Shown piece after piece: positions 48,628 through 58,729 of a stretch of 64,000 nt of DNA. A program made the position numbers and the translations under genes. Origin of the DNA: Cepaea nemoralis (taxonomy: Eukaryota > Mollusca > Gastropoda > Stylommatophora > Helicidae); assembly GCA_014155875.1 (NCBI GenBank), contig JACEFZ010028122.1:241001-305000 (forward strand), in the 5' to 3' direction. The notes under the pieces were generated by a model, which saw only the letters and a program-made list of their open reading frames with translations, was not told the DNA's origin and made no database searches. Position 1 is the stretch's first letter, and the number at the start of each line of letters is the position of its first letter.

Positions 48628-49803
48628 TTAAGAGAATACTGCTAGTAAAAGGGGACCAAGAAGAGGAAAGAAAAACTGAGAGAATTCAGCAGTAATACCG
48701 TCAGGGCCAGGCGATATGCCCTTCTGCATTCCATGAACCGCTTGTGTTATATCTGTTAGTGTTAATTCAGTATCTAGTGTTAGTTTCTGTTCCTCTGTGA
48801 GTTCTTTTGTGAATTTCATAAAGTGTTCTTGCACGTGCGCCTGTGTGTTTTCCTCTGTATAAAGGTTCCTGTAATAATCTTCAAAGGCTAAGGCTATTTG
48901 TTGTGGCTCGACTTGTATATTTCCTTCCCTGTCAATTATCTGGCCTATTTGTCTGCTGCGCTGTATGTTTTGTTCTAAAGCTAGGTATTGTTTACTCGGT
49001 ATCTCTTGTGTTATAGTTTGTAACTTTGTTCGCAGTAAATCCCCCTGAAATCGATGATGTCTGTGGAGATCTAATTCTTCCTGTAATGCTATGATGTGTG
49101 GTGAATTTTTGTCTGTCTGTAGTAAGAGCTTAATTGCATTTTCCAATACTTTTTCTTGTTGTAGTTTTTGCTTGTGTATTACTGCTGCCAGTGTTTGTGT
49201 TCTCTCTCGTATAGTTTGTTTAAGTGTTTCCCAGAGTTCTCGCGCTTTACCCTCCGGTATATCACTTGTGTATGTGAGGATCAGTTTTGTTATGCAATCT
49301 ACATAGTCCTGATTTTGTAAAAGTGTGCAGTTCAGTTTCCAATGGGGGGATCTTCTAAGATGTGGTGTTGCTTGTACTGTGTTTATTGTTGCAACTACGG
49401 CCTTATGATCTGTGAAGTTCAGTGTCTCCTGTAAATGCTTGACTTGTGTTATATGATGTGTTATGGGCGCATAAATTCTATCTAATCGCGCTGCTCTGTT
49501 ATGCGCATTGTTTGTGTGTGTTGTATCTGTTCCATGGGGGTGCATCTGCCTGTATGCGTCTGTTAGCCCATGGGTATCTAAAATTGTTTGCAATGTGTCT
49601 AATTGATGTTCCTCCTCCCCCGTTGTGTTTCTAATTTGCATTCTTACATCTCCATTTATAAGGTCGTGCGCCGAAAGTACGCAATTAAAATCACCCCCTA
49701 GAATGATGTTGTGACCCCGATATGAGCGTGATAATAAATTTTCAAGTGTTTGGTAGAAGAGCGGCTGATTTCTGTAGTCAGGGCGGTGCGTGTATGTTGA
49801 CAA
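48628..49803 (-). CDS. L1/Tx1-type ORF2: endonuclease C-terminal half and linker to RT
   Basis: 391 codons open. IILGGDFNCVLSAHD and LNFTDHKAVVATI are APE endonuclease strands (Asp/Asn pair and terminal Asp-His). RAARLDRIYAP lies between. A long basic linker leads to KGISPGPDGITAEFSQFF, the start of the RT. The frame ends at 48628, and RT continues in another frame from 48597. Confidence 0.8.
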   Translation of the reverse strand: MSTYTHRPDYRNQPLFYQTLENLLSRSYRGHNIILGGDFNCVLSAHDLINGDVRMQIRNTTGEEEHQLDTLQTILDTHGLTDAYRQMHPHGTDTTHTNNAHNRAARLDRIYAPITHHITQVKHLQETLNFTDHKAVVATINTVQATPHLRRSPHWKLNCTLLQNQDYVDCITKLILTYTSDIPEGKARELWETLKQTIRERTQTLAAVIHKQKLQQEKVLENAIKLLLQTDKNSPHIIALQEELDLHRHHRFQGDLLRTKLQTITQEIPSKQYLALEQNIQRSRQIGQIIDREGNIQVEPQQIALAFEDYYRNLYTEENTQAHVQEHFMKFTKELTEEQKLTLDTELTLTDITQAVHGMQKGISPGPDGITAEFSQFFFPLLGPLLLAVFS

Positions 49804-50125
49804 TTGTGTATTTATTTATGTTATTTCTCACCTGTACTATAGCTATCCTACCCTGGCAGTCCCTGTCCTTCTCTATAATCTGCCACCTGTCCGATGTCTG
49901 TATTATTGCTGTACCCAATCCGATATGTTGCGTACTAAGACTAAAACATGAGTGTCTTAGACCTAAGCATGTTGTGATATATGATGCGTGTTCATCGGTT
50001 TTAACGTTAGCTTCCTGAATGAGTATAAAATCAGGTTTATATTTGTGTATGAGTGGTATAAGATGATTAATTTTGGATCTTATACCTCGAATGTTAATAC
50101 TCATTATTTTAATTTCCGCTGCCAT
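49778..50125 (-). CDS. L1/Tx1-type ORF2: endonuclease N-terminal part
   Basis: 115 codons starting MAAEIKIMSINIRGIRSKIN. It has the Asn of INIRGI and the catalytic Glu of ILIQEANV, then the AIVQVRNNINKYTIVNIHAP strand. The methionine at 50125 fits the normal start of this ORF. A frameshift near 49790 separates it from the next part. Confidence 0.78.
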   Translation of the reverse strand: MAAEIKIMSINIRGIRSKINHLIPLIHKYKPDFILIQEANVKTDEHASYITTCLGLRHSCFSLSTQHIGLGTAIIQTSDRWQIIEKDRDCQGRIAIVQVRNNINKYTIVNIHAPP

Positions 50126-50217
50126 TTTTATTGTAAAATAAGAAACGGTTGAGCATAATTATGTTTCTTGTTTCAAAACTGTCTGTATTCCTGTTATCAT
50201 TTCTGGAGATTGTCTTT

Positions 50218-50945
50218 ACCCAAGTCTTTACCCCATATAGGGGTATTATCGGGTGAGAGCATTCCAAATATGTATTGAAAGTAAACAAAATAATATTTAA
50301 GACATAAATATATAACTGAAAAGTTGACTATAAAATGTAAGTATTTAAATATTAAAAACATTTTGTATAAGAAATCTTAAAGTATTATATCTGTAGTTAA
50401 CATATTTTACTTTGAAATTGACACTGTTAATTTCCAATAGAACTTTATAGAAGGTGGAGAGTCACTTAATGATATTATGTCATTTATGTTTTTTTCTTTT
50501 CAAAATAGAAGTAATTTCCCCTTGAACAATATTAGATGTTTATGTCCCCTATTCATTGCTTATCTAAGTGCTTTTCTTTTAGATATCTTGTAATTCCGCA
50601 GAATGCTGGTGTTGTGATATTTATTTTCTCTTTTTCTGTCACTGTCCAGGTTTGGCATTGGTAACATAGAGTTGGTAGGTAGATTGTGATATAAAGTGCT
50701 TTCTTAGTAGTTATTGATACATGTTTGTTCTTTAGTGTCGGTGCCATTTGTCCAATGAGTTGGTTGCCTAATTGAATCTATTTTCGATCTCGTCTTCTGA
50801 TTTGCCACTTGACGAATTATACTTCCTAGGTACTTGAAATTCTTTACTTGTTTCAAGGGATGTTCGTTTAGGTAAATTGTTGTTGTTGTTTAATTTCCCC
50901 CTTCTTCTTTAGTTATAGTCATTATCTCTATTTTATAATTATATT
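50218..50945 (-). mobile_element. Composite copy 3, right part (AT-rich block and LINE)
   Basis: It resumes with TACCCCATATAGGGGTA and the AT-rich block shared with 3240-3590. Then comes the LINE post-RT region on the minus strand (50747-50553: LKNKHVSITTKKALYITIYL) and the NEHPLKQVKNFKYLG-like segment at 50815-50890. Confidence 0.68.
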
Positions 50946-51054
50946 TTTTTTTCTTGCATATCCTTTACAGGAAATGCAGGACTATAAATAACATATATAT
51001 CAGAAAGAATCATAACAGTGAGAATAAAAGAACAAACATTTACAACATATGATT

Positions 51055-51330
51055 GATTGATTGATTTAGGAACCGACATCACAGCATTCGGGACATTCCC
51101 AATAAGCGCTCCGTCCCCATCCTCAGCAGCCAGCGAAGAGTTCTAACACTAATAGTTCCAGTAGCAATCTGATTATATGTCCGTCTCGCCTTTCCACTGA
51201 GCGTCGAGCGTCGGCCAGATCCCCTCGTCACACCTCGCTGTCTCATTCTTACCAGACTATGGTGATCCATTTGCTCCTCCGAGGTGTACACGTGCTCCCA
51301 CAAGGCCGCAACCACGTCTGCCTTGTCAAT
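51055..51330 (-). pseudogene. RNase H-type LINE C-terminus with (AATC)n tail
   Basis: Minus strand: KADVVAALWEHVYTSEEQMD, MRQRGVTRGSGRRS, ARRTYNQIATGTISVRTLRW. This aligns with the C-terminus of the LINE at 40730-40970. It ends CCTAAATCAATCAATCAAT at 51056-51075. Confidence 0.65.
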
Positions 51331-52069
51331 TACAACATATGTACAAATATACGCACCATGTAATGCAAACAATAATGAGCAAGAATGCGAGGACTTCTAC
51401 GAAGACATACATGACGTGCTAAATAAAATAGATAAGCAGGACAACATCATAGTTATGGGAGACTTCAATGCAAGACCAGGAAATAACAGAGTGGGCATAG
51501 AAAAACATCTGGGAGCATTTGGAGATCAGCAAAATGAAAGGAATGATAACGGAAGTAGACTATTAGAGCTTTGCATCCAACACAATCTCTATATAACAAA
51601 CACATTCTATAAACATAAAGATTCTCAAGTATACACCTGGTATAAATGGAACGATCCAGATACTAAAAGCCAAATTGATTTTATATTAACAAGAAATAAC
51701 AGAAAGAGAAATATATTAGATGCAAGGGCAGTGCCCAATTTCAGTATAAACACAGATCATAAAGCAGTCGTTGCCACAATAAGAACAATCAGAAGAAGAA
51801 AACAAAGAGCAGGAAAATACATGCCATGCGAATCAGTAAACTTAAAAAACCTTAAAGACGAGGCAGTAAGGGAAAATTATGAGAAAGAACTAACTGAACT
51901 CTTTGAAAAGTTACCTACAGAGAGAAAAACAGTGGAAGAAGAATGGGGGATGTTCAAATCAAGCATTTTAAATACTGCAAAAACAACACGTGGAACCAAG
52001 AAAAAAACGCAAAACACGGATAAAGAAAATAACAAGTTGGTGGAACGCAGAAGTAAAGAAAGCGGTTAA
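51330..52069 (+). CDS. LINE family B AP-type endonuclease (partial)
   Basis: The frame covers VQIYAPCNANNNEQECEDFY, IIVMGDFNARPGNNRVG (Asp/Asn pair), YTWYKWNDPDTKSQIDFILT and INTDHKAVVATI (terminal Asp-His). It would nick the target DNA to prime reverse transcription. The catalytic Glu strand is lost with the N-terminus. It ends at 52069, and the linker continues in the frame of 51990-52229. Confidence 0.78.
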
Positions 52070-52262
52070 AGACAAAAAGGAAAAATATTACAAGTGGTTG
52101 AAGAGCAAACAGGAATGTGATCGCATAGAATATAGAATAGCGAGAAGACATGTGAATAGAATAGTAAAGAGGGAAAAACACAACGACTGGGAAGACTATG
52201 GAGAAACCCTAAATAAAAACTACAAGTAGGCAACTAGAAACTTCTACAAAAAGATAGGTGCA

Positions 52263-53687
52263 ATGCGAGCCAGGGGAGAACCCTTTGACCCAACTGAAAT
52301 AATTAACAGCGAAAATGGAGAACCAATAAGTGAACAAAAACAAATCCTAATAAGATGGAAGCAGTACTTCGAACAACTTCTCAACATCCCATCAGATGTC
52401 ACAGGAATTCAAGAGACCTATACAGATGTCACCGAAGAACTAGAACCAGACATACTAAAAGAAGAAATTATAGAAGCCATCAGATTAGCCCCATTGAACA
52501 AATCACCAGGACAGGATGAAATACCAAATGAACTAATTAAAGCAGCAAGAGAAGTAGGAACAGCTTGGCTACATAGACTATTCAATCATGTTTGGGTAGA
52601 ACAACAGACACCACGAGACTGGGGAAATGCCATAATTATCCCAATTTGGAAAAACAAAGGCAGCAAAAGAGACTGCACACAATACAGAGGCATTTCACTG
52701 TTGAGTCATACTGGGAAAATATTTTGCAAAATTCTTGAAAAAAGATTACGAACTACTTTAGAACCCCAGCTAAGCGAAACACAACTTGGATTTAGGAAAA
52801 ACAAAGGATGCACAGATGCCATTTTTGCTCTTAGACAACTTATAGAAAAATCAATCGAATTCAATGAAACACTCTACTTAGCCTTTGTCGACCAAGAAAA
52901 GGCATTCGATAGAGTAGATAGAAACAAGCTGTGGCAAATCCTTAAACAATATGGAGTGAGTACACATCTAACAAACCTATGTAGAAGTTTATACAACAAC
53001 AGTGAATGCATAGTGAGAGCAACTGGAGGACACTCAGAACCCTTCACCATAAGATCTGGAGTACGACAAGGTTGTGTCCTGTCCCCTCTCTTGTTCATAA
53101 CATATATAGACAACATATGTAAAGAAACCAGCCAAGCAGAGATAGCAAGAATACCACATGACGAGAACACAGAAGAAGAAGCATCTGCAAATCTAACCAT
53201 TAGAGAACTCCTGTTTGCGGACGACCAAGCACTAATAGCAAAATCAGAAGCTGAATTACAAGACCACATGAATAGTCTAAACGAAATGTGTAGGGAACAT
53301 AACATGAAAATTAGCACAAGCAAAACAGAGGTAATGACTATAACTAAAGAAGAACAAACAACAACAATTCACCTAAACGAACATCCCTTGAAACAAGTGA
53401 AGAGTTTCAAGTACCTAGGAAGTATAATATCATCAAATGGCAGATCAGAAGACGAGATCGAAAATAGGTGCAATAAGGCAAATCAACTCATTGGACAAAT
53501 GGCACCAATACTAAAGAACAAACATGTATCAATAACTACTAAGAAAGCACTTTACAACACAATCTTCCTAGCCAACTCTATGCTATCAATGCCAAACCTG
53601 GACAATGACAGAAAAAAAGAAAAGAAAAATCACAACAACAGAAATGAGGTTCCTGAGAAGAATACTCAACGTATCAAGAAGAGATAA
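52263..53687 (+). CDS. LINE family B reverse transcriptase
   Basis: 474 codons open. APLNKSPGQDEIPNELIK, WGNAIIIPIWKNKGSKRDCT and QYRGISLLSHTGKIF are fingers. LAFVDQEKAFDRVDRNKLWQ has the first catalytic Asp, and GVRQGCVLSPLLFITYIDNI follows. ELLFADDQALIAKSEAELQD has the FADD box near residue 320. VMTITKEEQTT and LKQVKSFKYLGSIISSNGRS are the thumb side. The frame runs past 53600 into a shifted reading, and the true C-terminus continues in the frame of 53605-53979. Confidence 0.85.
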   Translation: MRARGEPFDPTEIINSENGEPISEQKQILIRWKQYFEQLLNIPSDVTGIQETYTDVTEELEPDILKEEIIEAIRLAPLNKSPGQDEIPNELIKAAREVGTAWLHRLFNHVWVEQQTPRDWGNAIIIPIWKNKGSKRDCTQYRGISLLSHTGKIFCKILEKRLRTTLEPQLSETQLGFRKNKGCTDAIFALRQLIEKSIEFNETLYLAFVDQEKAFDRVDRNKLWQILKQYGVSTHLTNLCRSLYNNSECIVRATGGHSEPFTIRSGVRQGCVLSPLLFITYIDNICKETSQAEIARIPHDENTEEEASANLTIRELLFADDQALIAKSEAELQDHMNSLNEMCREHNMKISTSKTEVMTITKEEQTTTIHLNEHPLKQVKSFKYLGSIISSNGRSEDEIENRCNKANQLIGQMAPILKNKHVSITTKKALYNTIFLANSMLSMPNLDNDRKKEKKNHNNRNEVPEKNTQRIKKR

Positions 53688-53979
53688 GATCAGAAATGAA
53701 GAAATCAGGACTAAAGTGGGGGTTAAAGCAGCACTAGATTTTATCAGAAAACAGCAAGTCAAATGGTTTGGCCATGCAAGTAGGTTACCAGTCAACAGCA
53801 TACCACAGCAAGCAATGATGTACAGACCAGATGGAAACAGAGGAAGAGGCCGACCACGTAAACGTTGGACGGAGGGAATAGCAGAGTCCATGGGAATATC
53901 GATATATGAAGCCCATAATCGGGCACTCTCACGAAGTTTATACTTCACCTCGACACCGCAAGGTACAAGAGGAACATGA
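53605..53979 (+). CDS. LINE family B C-terminal domain, frameshifted
   Basis: MRFLRRILNVSRRDKIRNEE, IRKQQVKWFGHASRLPVN and GRGRPRKRWTEGIAESMGIS, the basic C-terminal region common to the RTE-like LINEs here. It ends in TGA within the tail. One frameshift near 53610-53640 separates it from the RT frame. Confidence 0.8.
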   Translation: MTEKKKRKITTTEMRFLRRILNVSRRDKIRNEEIRTKVGVKAALDFIRKQQVKWFGHASRLPVNSIPQQAMMYRPDGNRGRGRPRKRWTEGIAESMGISIYEAHNRALSRSLYFTSTPQGTRGT

Positions 53980-53994
53980 TGAGATGAGATGAGA

Positions 53995-54221
53995 TCCTTT
54001 ACAGACATTGCTGTCAATACCAGCATCTTTCAGCTGTATGTTGATTTCTTGGCAAGATTACGCTCAGTAGTTTGCCATTGCTTTCTGAACGGCCGGCTCA
54101 CATACCCCGTAAGTTATCGATGCGATTCGAACCACCGCTGAATCTTACCGTCATCACGTTAACCCACGAGAATGTACGAGATTGCGGAGAAAAGTCATAA
54201 CCTCTAAGCCACGAAGCCGGC
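53995..54221 (-). mobile_element. tRNA-derived SINE with clear A and B boxes
   Basis: Minus strand: A box TGGCTTAGAGG (54201-54211) and B box GGTTCGAATC (54124-54133), about 70 bp apart. This is wider than in a tRNA because of an inserted segment. The conserved central block and the 3' end CAGCAATGTCTGTAAAGG follow. The head is the best evidence that this SINE family is polymerase III-derived. It abuts the LINE tail on the left and a Helitron-like end on the right. Confidence 0.78.
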
Positions 54222-54224
54222 GTA

Positions 54225-56389
54225 TCTTCTTATATATAAAAAAGGATGCATGTATGTGTGTGTGTATGTCCTTTATGCGTTCGCGAACGGTCCATCCGAT
54301 TGAGATAAAATTTTCTACACGTCTTCCTCTCATTCTCGCGCTGCCAACTGTCATATTTTTTTAGTGTAAAATTGGCTACTTACTTAATATTATTTAATAT
54401 TTCATTTTTCATTATAATTTCTATATAGCAAGGGGACTTAACTCTAGAAAAGTTATTTCAAGGGGCATAACTTTTAATAACATTGCTATATACCTTATAG
54501 TCATATTGTTGCATCGTTTTCAAAGATTTATAAACTCTTTGTCTATAGTTATTTACAGGCATATGAGTTATAATAAATCATGATATAATCTTTAAGGCAT
54601 TTTCAAAGTTTTCATAACAATAATGCATAATGCATAACATTGTAACTCATCTTTTTATGCTTAAAGAAGTTATCTACAGTCATGTCGGTGAATAAAAACA
54701 GTTTTCATTAACAATAATGGATGGTGTGTGGAAGGACATTCTTTTAAGTAACTTTTTTTGTTGTTGTATGAATTTAATGAGACGCTCCCCGCCAGGAGCT
54801 GGGCGAAGCCACGCCGGGTCATAACTTCTAATAGCATTGCTATATATGTAAAATTGTTGCATATTTCTCAAATAGGTGGACCTTTTCGCTACAGTTATCT
54901 ACAGGCATATACGTTATAACCTCCTCCTCCTCCTCTTCCCCTTCCCCTCCTCCAACTCCTCCTCCTCTTCACTCCTCCTCCTTTCCTCCTCCTCCCCTCC
55001 TCCTTCTCCTCCCTTCCTCCTCCTCCTCCAATCCTCCTCCCCCTCTTCTTCCCTCCTTCTCCCTCCTCCTTCTCCTCTTTCCCTCCTCCTCCTCCCTCCT
55101 CCTCCCCCTCCCCTCCTCCTCCCCTCTTCCTCCCCTCCCTCCCCCTCTTCCTCCCTCCTCCTGCCCCTCTTCATCCCTCCTCCCCTCCTCCTCCCTCCTC
55201 CTCCCTCCTCCTCCTCTATCCTCCTCCTCCTCCATCCTCCTCCTCCCTCTTCCTCCTCCCTCCTCCCTCCTCCTCCCCTCCACCCCTCCTCCCTCTTCCT
55301 CCTCCTCCCTCCTCCTACCTCCTCCCCCTTCTCCCTCCTCCTTCTATCTCTTCCTCCTCCCTCCTCCTTTTCCCTCCGGCTCCTCCCTCCTCCTCCCTCC
55401 TCCTCCTCGCTTTCCATCCTCCTCCCTCTCCCTCCTCCTCCCTCTCCCTCCTCCTCCCTCTGACTCCTCCTCCCTCCTCCTCCCCTCCGCCTCCTGCGTT
55501 CTCCTCCTCCCTCCTTCTCCCGTCTCCTGCTCCTCCTGCTCCTCCCTCTTCCTCCTCCTCACCCTCTTACTCGGTCCTCCCTCCTCCTCCCTCTCCCTCC
55601 CCCTCCCTCTCCCCCTCCTCCTCCTCCTGCATCTCCTCCTCCTTCCCTCATCCCTCCTCCTCCCTCCTTCTCCTTCTCCTCCTTCTTCCTCCCTCCTTCC
55701 TCTACCTCCTCCCTCCTCCTCCCTCCTCCTCCCACCACATCCCTCTTCCTCCTCCCTCTTCCTCGTCCCTCTCCTCCTGCTCCTACCCTCCTTCTCCTCC
55801 CTCCTCCTTCTCCCTCCTCCTTCTCCCTCTTCCTCCTCCCTCCTCCTCCCTCCTCCTTCTCCCTCTGCCTCCTCCCTCCTCCTCCTCCCTCCTTCTCCCT
55901 CTCCCTCCTCCTCCCTCTCCCTCCTCCTCCTCCTCCCCTCCTCCTCCTGCGTTCTCCTCCCTCCTTCTCCCTCCTGCTCCTCCCTCTTCCACCTCCTTCC
56001 TCTTCCTCCTCCTCCCCCTCCTACTCGCTCCTCCTCCCTCTCCCTCCTCCTCCCTCTTCCCCCCCTCCCTCTACCTCCTTTTCCTCCTTCGTTCTCCTCC
56101 TCCCTCTTACTTCTTCCTCTTCCTCCTCCCTCCTCCTCCCTCCTTCTCTCTCTTCCTCCTCCCTCATCCTCCTCCCTCCTCCTCCCTCTTCCTCCTCCTC
56201 CTCCTGCCTACACCTCTCTCCTCCTCCTAATCCCTCCTCCCTCCTATTCTTCCCTACTCCTCCCTACTCCTCCTCCTCCTCCCTCCTCCTCCTCTCGGGA
56301 ACGGGAACGGGAGCTTATATGACTACTTATATGAATTAAATGAGATGCTCCCCACCAGGGTCTGGGCGAAGCCGGGCCGGGTCAGCTAG
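54225..56389 (+). mobile_element. Non-autonomous Helitron-like element
   Basis: The 5' end is TCTTCTTATATATAAAAAAG, preceded by A. The 3' end is a GC-rich hairpin (GGGCGAAGCCGGGCC) followed by GGGTCAGCTAG and a T. 5' TC, 3' hairpin-CTAG and insertion between A and T are Helitron hallmarks. There is no Rep/helicase ORF. An internal copy of the hairpin region at 54780-54825 suggests a second unit inside. Most of the element is the TCC tract. Confidence 0.6.
54918..56292. repeat. (TCC)n-rich polypyrimidine tract, about 1.37 kb
   Basis: Almost pure pyrimidine on the plus strand, made of TCC/TTC/CCC variants with rare purines. Long Ser/Pro/Leu frames (plus) and Glu/Gly/Arg frames (minus) across it are low-complexity artefacts. 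Confidence 0.95.
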
Positions 56390-56399
56390 TAATTATATA

Positions 56400-56600
56400 A
56401 AAACCATAATTCATGTTATATTACCTACACATTTCGTTTAGGCTATTCATGTAGTCTTGTAATTCAGCTTCTGGTTTTACTATTAGTGCTTGGTCGTCCG
56501 CAAACAGGAGTTCTCTAATGGTGTAATTTGCAGATGGTTCTTCTTCTGTGGTTTTGTCATGCGGTGTTCTTGCGGTCTCTGTCCAATTCCAATTCCAATT
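56400..56600 (-). mobile_element. RTE-like LINE RT fragment
   Basis: Minus-strand match to 53170-53290 across the FADD box (RELLFADDQALIVKPEAELQ-like). This is the intact form of the LINE site into which the hAT end is joined in the composite blocks (CTCTAATGGTGTAATTTGCA). Confidence 0.7.
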
Positions 56601-56771
56601 TTCAAAAACAAAAATTCAAAATTTGACCTCGTCTAACCTGCTTCATCAGCTGTGGTTATTGTTGAGGTACGTGGTTTTTGTGGGATTCATTCACCCTAAT
56701 TCTTGTCTTGTGAGTCCTATCTCGGACTGGTTATGTAGCGTTTGTGTCTGTGACGTCAGAAGTGGGATAGG

Positions 56772-56972
56772 TCTGCGGCTGTCCTTTGTGCATGTTTCCT
56801 CTTGTGGTTTTCTTTGTTGGTGCAGGCTCCTGGCTCGTCTGGGTGCAGTCCTCATCAGGACTCTTCGTTATCCCACTCCAGCTATGGGATCGGTCTGCGG
56901 CTGTACTTTGTGCATGTTTCCTCTTGTTTTCTTTGTTGGTGCAGGCTCCTGGCTTGACTGGTTGCAGTCCTT
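56772..56972. repeat. 122-bp tandem duplication
   Basis: Units begin at 56772 and 56894 with TCTGCGGCTGT and share TTTGTGCATGTTTCCTCTTG. The second is partial. Confidence 0.8.
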
Positions 56973-57126
56973 AAAATGACTTTTTATTTGGTTTTTTTGT
57001 CTCCTTTATTGTGTATTTTCTGTAGGAGCTTCTCGACGTTTTCATTTTCCTCCTTGTGCCTGTTTTCACTGTCGCGTTTGCGTATCTGCTGCCTAAAGTT
57101 TTCTTCCTACCTTTTCGCCTGTCCTT

Positions 57127-57492
57127 TCAGTCAGATCGGTAACACTGGTAGCCTCTGATTTTGAAGGCTATAGTTTTGTTGAGGTGAGTTTCTTGCAAGC
57201 AACATACGCTTACTTTTTCTTGGTCCAGGATGTTTTTCAATTCTATTTTTTTATTGCTGACTCCCTCCGCATTCCAGTGCATTATTTTAAGTCTTTGTTT
57301 AGTATGGCTAGCCGTTCTATTCTCATGTCCCCTGGCTCCACAGGACATCTGAGAAAGACCTCCAGTAGTTGGGGTTGGACCCTTTTGAGACATAGGGCCC
57401 GGGACTGCACCTGCCTGGGGGTCCAAAGCAGGGCAAACACCATAACATTTAGCAGTAGTCGACATATTCCTTTTTACGTAATTGCGTGGCAT
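57127..57492 (-). pseudogene. LINE endonuclease N-terminus
   Basis: 121 codons. After about 65 residues of unremarkable sequence, RLKIMHWNAEGVSNKKIELK and VSVCCLQETHLNKTI give the Asn and the catalytic Glu (QETHL) of the APE fold. The following strands are missing, so it is non-functional. Confidence 0.65.
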
Positions 57493-57560
57493 TCTGATTT
57501 CTGTGGTACGCCTCCTGGCTGGTTGCCTCCGTCTTCAGCACCTTTCCCTTGCTAGAGTCT

Positions 57561-57845
57561 CACTCGAGTTTAGATGTGTACGCGCACACACGTGTTTGCG
57601 CATGCATGTACGTGCATACACATATAGAGCATGCTGGTTATTTTTCGGTGCCAGAAACTCGCCGTCGCCCCTTCTCCTGTTAATAGAAACAGTTCCGCCA
57701 CGTGAAGGCCAGGAGTTGGACTTTTGCTGCAGAGATTATGTATTCACGAGCCATTGGAGTATTTAAGCAATGTTGGGCGCTCACCCCAACACTGCGCCCC
57801 GGCTACATACAGCAACATTTGGAACCTACATGTCTTGTGTTGGTG
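57561..57845. other. Spacer, nothing recognised
   Basis: Includes a short alternating CGTGCA/ACACAC stretch (57570-57625). No ORF with recognisable content. Confidence 0.4.
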
Positions 57846-57849
57846 ATAC

Positions 57850-58197
57850 TCAAATTGTATTTACCAATTTACATGCAGATGCGAGGCCATCTACATAGGC
57901 AGAACTGAGCGACAGTTACATTGCAGGGTTTCGGAACATATTCCGAATTGGTTGGACAAGATACTACACACAGAAGATGGCAGCCTAGGAGGAAGAGGGA
58001 AAAGTCTGGCTTCATCGGTAGGGAGACATGTGCTCGAGAGTGGTCACGTGGTTGAAAGAGACAGTGCCTTCCGTGTGTTGTTCAACACACAAAGTAGTCG
58101 ATTGTTAAGGTTTGCTGAAACTATACTAATCAACCTTCGTAAGCCGTCCTTGTGTAAGCAGAAAGACATGTTAGACAGTTTAAAATTACCGTGGTAG
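57850..58197 (+). pseudogene. Penelope-like element, GIY-YIG endonuclease domain
   Basis: The frame reads FTCRCEAIYIGRTERQLHCR, VSEHIPNWLDKI, then SSVGRHVLESGHVV, LLRFAETILINLRKPSLC and a final LDSLKLPW stop. The Cys-x-Cys before the YIG strand, the Arg of GRT, and the R-x-x-EH motif are typical of the C-terminal GIY-YIG nuclease of Penelope-like retroelements. The RT domain is not found upstream, so this is a 3' fragment. This segment itself has no stop. Confidence 0.72.
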
Positions 58198-58394
58198 ACA
58201 ATCGACATTACTGTGCGAACATGTGTATATTTCAGTTTGAAGGATTTATCTAATTAATTCACGTAAGTTGTGTGATTTCTGCAGTATGTACCTGGCGAGA
58301 TGCAGCGAAATATTCCAGGCAATAAATCGTGCAATCTATTGTTTGTGTCTTCGTTATTCAAAATACAAACAGCCCAAAAGAAAAGAATGCCTGG

Positions 58395-58510
58395 GGTTGA
58401 CTGTGACGTCCCGCTCAGAATGCAATGGCAAACTACTGAGCGTAATCTTGCCTAGTACATCAACAGCATCTGAAAATTGCTGATGTTGACTGTAACGTTC
58501 TGTAAGGGAT
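58395..58510 (+). mobile_element. SINE 3' half in copy B
   Basis: Partner of 31845-31955. Ends GTAACGTTCTGTAAGGGATA. Confidence 0.6.
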
Positions 58511-58729
58511 ATGCAAAAAAATAATGTTAGTACTGTTGCTTCTTGTATTGTATATAATGAATCGGAGAGGTGCGCTTGGAGAGTTGTAGTTGTGTTTATT
58601 TATTTGTTTTTAGTATTGGGGCAGAAGGGAGGTGTTATTGTATATGATTTAAATAACAAACGATAGGGTAAAACAAGGTTGTCTCAGAGCAGATGCTGTC
58701 ATTGGGGTTTGAAGTGGTAGGCCCTCACT

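Larger units (their letters stand above)
46568..50217 (-). mobile_element. L1/Tx1-type LINE nested in composite copy 3
   Basis: A minus-strand LINE with an endonuclease starting at 50125 and RT to 48058. Poly(T) on the plus strand (46573-46593, and a shorter one at 47361-47371) corresponds to poly(A) tails. Each is preceded on the minus strand by AATAAA. AAGTCTTT appears at both borders (about 46568 and 50222), compatible with a target duplication. The 46.6-47.8 kb part also contains Helitron-like ends and microsatellites, so it is a nest of insertions. Confidence 0.7.
51330..53996 (+). mobile_element. RTE-like LINE (family B), longest copy, 5' truncated
   Basis: Endonuclease C-terminal half, linker, RT and C-terminal domain in order, ending in a pentanucleotide (GATGA)n tail at 53976-53996. 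Only the endonuclease N-terminus is missing. This is the reference copy for the reverse-strand LINE scraps in the composite blocks and at 29630 and 56400. Confidence 0.85.
56601..57560 (-). mobile_element. Degenerate LINE with endonuclease start
   Basis: The minus-strand part near 57490-57130 encodes the beginning of an APE-type endonuclease. Downstream (57120-56600) only broken basic sequence and a tandem duplication remain. The clade is uncertain. The style (MHWNAEGVSNKK) fits LINEs with long ORF2. Confidence 0.5.

Noticed and set aside
51284..51329. Upstream extension of the LINE endonuclease frame
   Set aside because: These bases belong to the adjacent reverse-strand RNase H-type LINE fragment, so the frame extension is accidental.
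54876..55463. Long Ser/Pro/Leu-rich frame and antisense Glu/Gly/Arg-rich frames
   Set aside because: Pure consequence of the TCC tract. Every frame is open because the repeat lacks stop codons.
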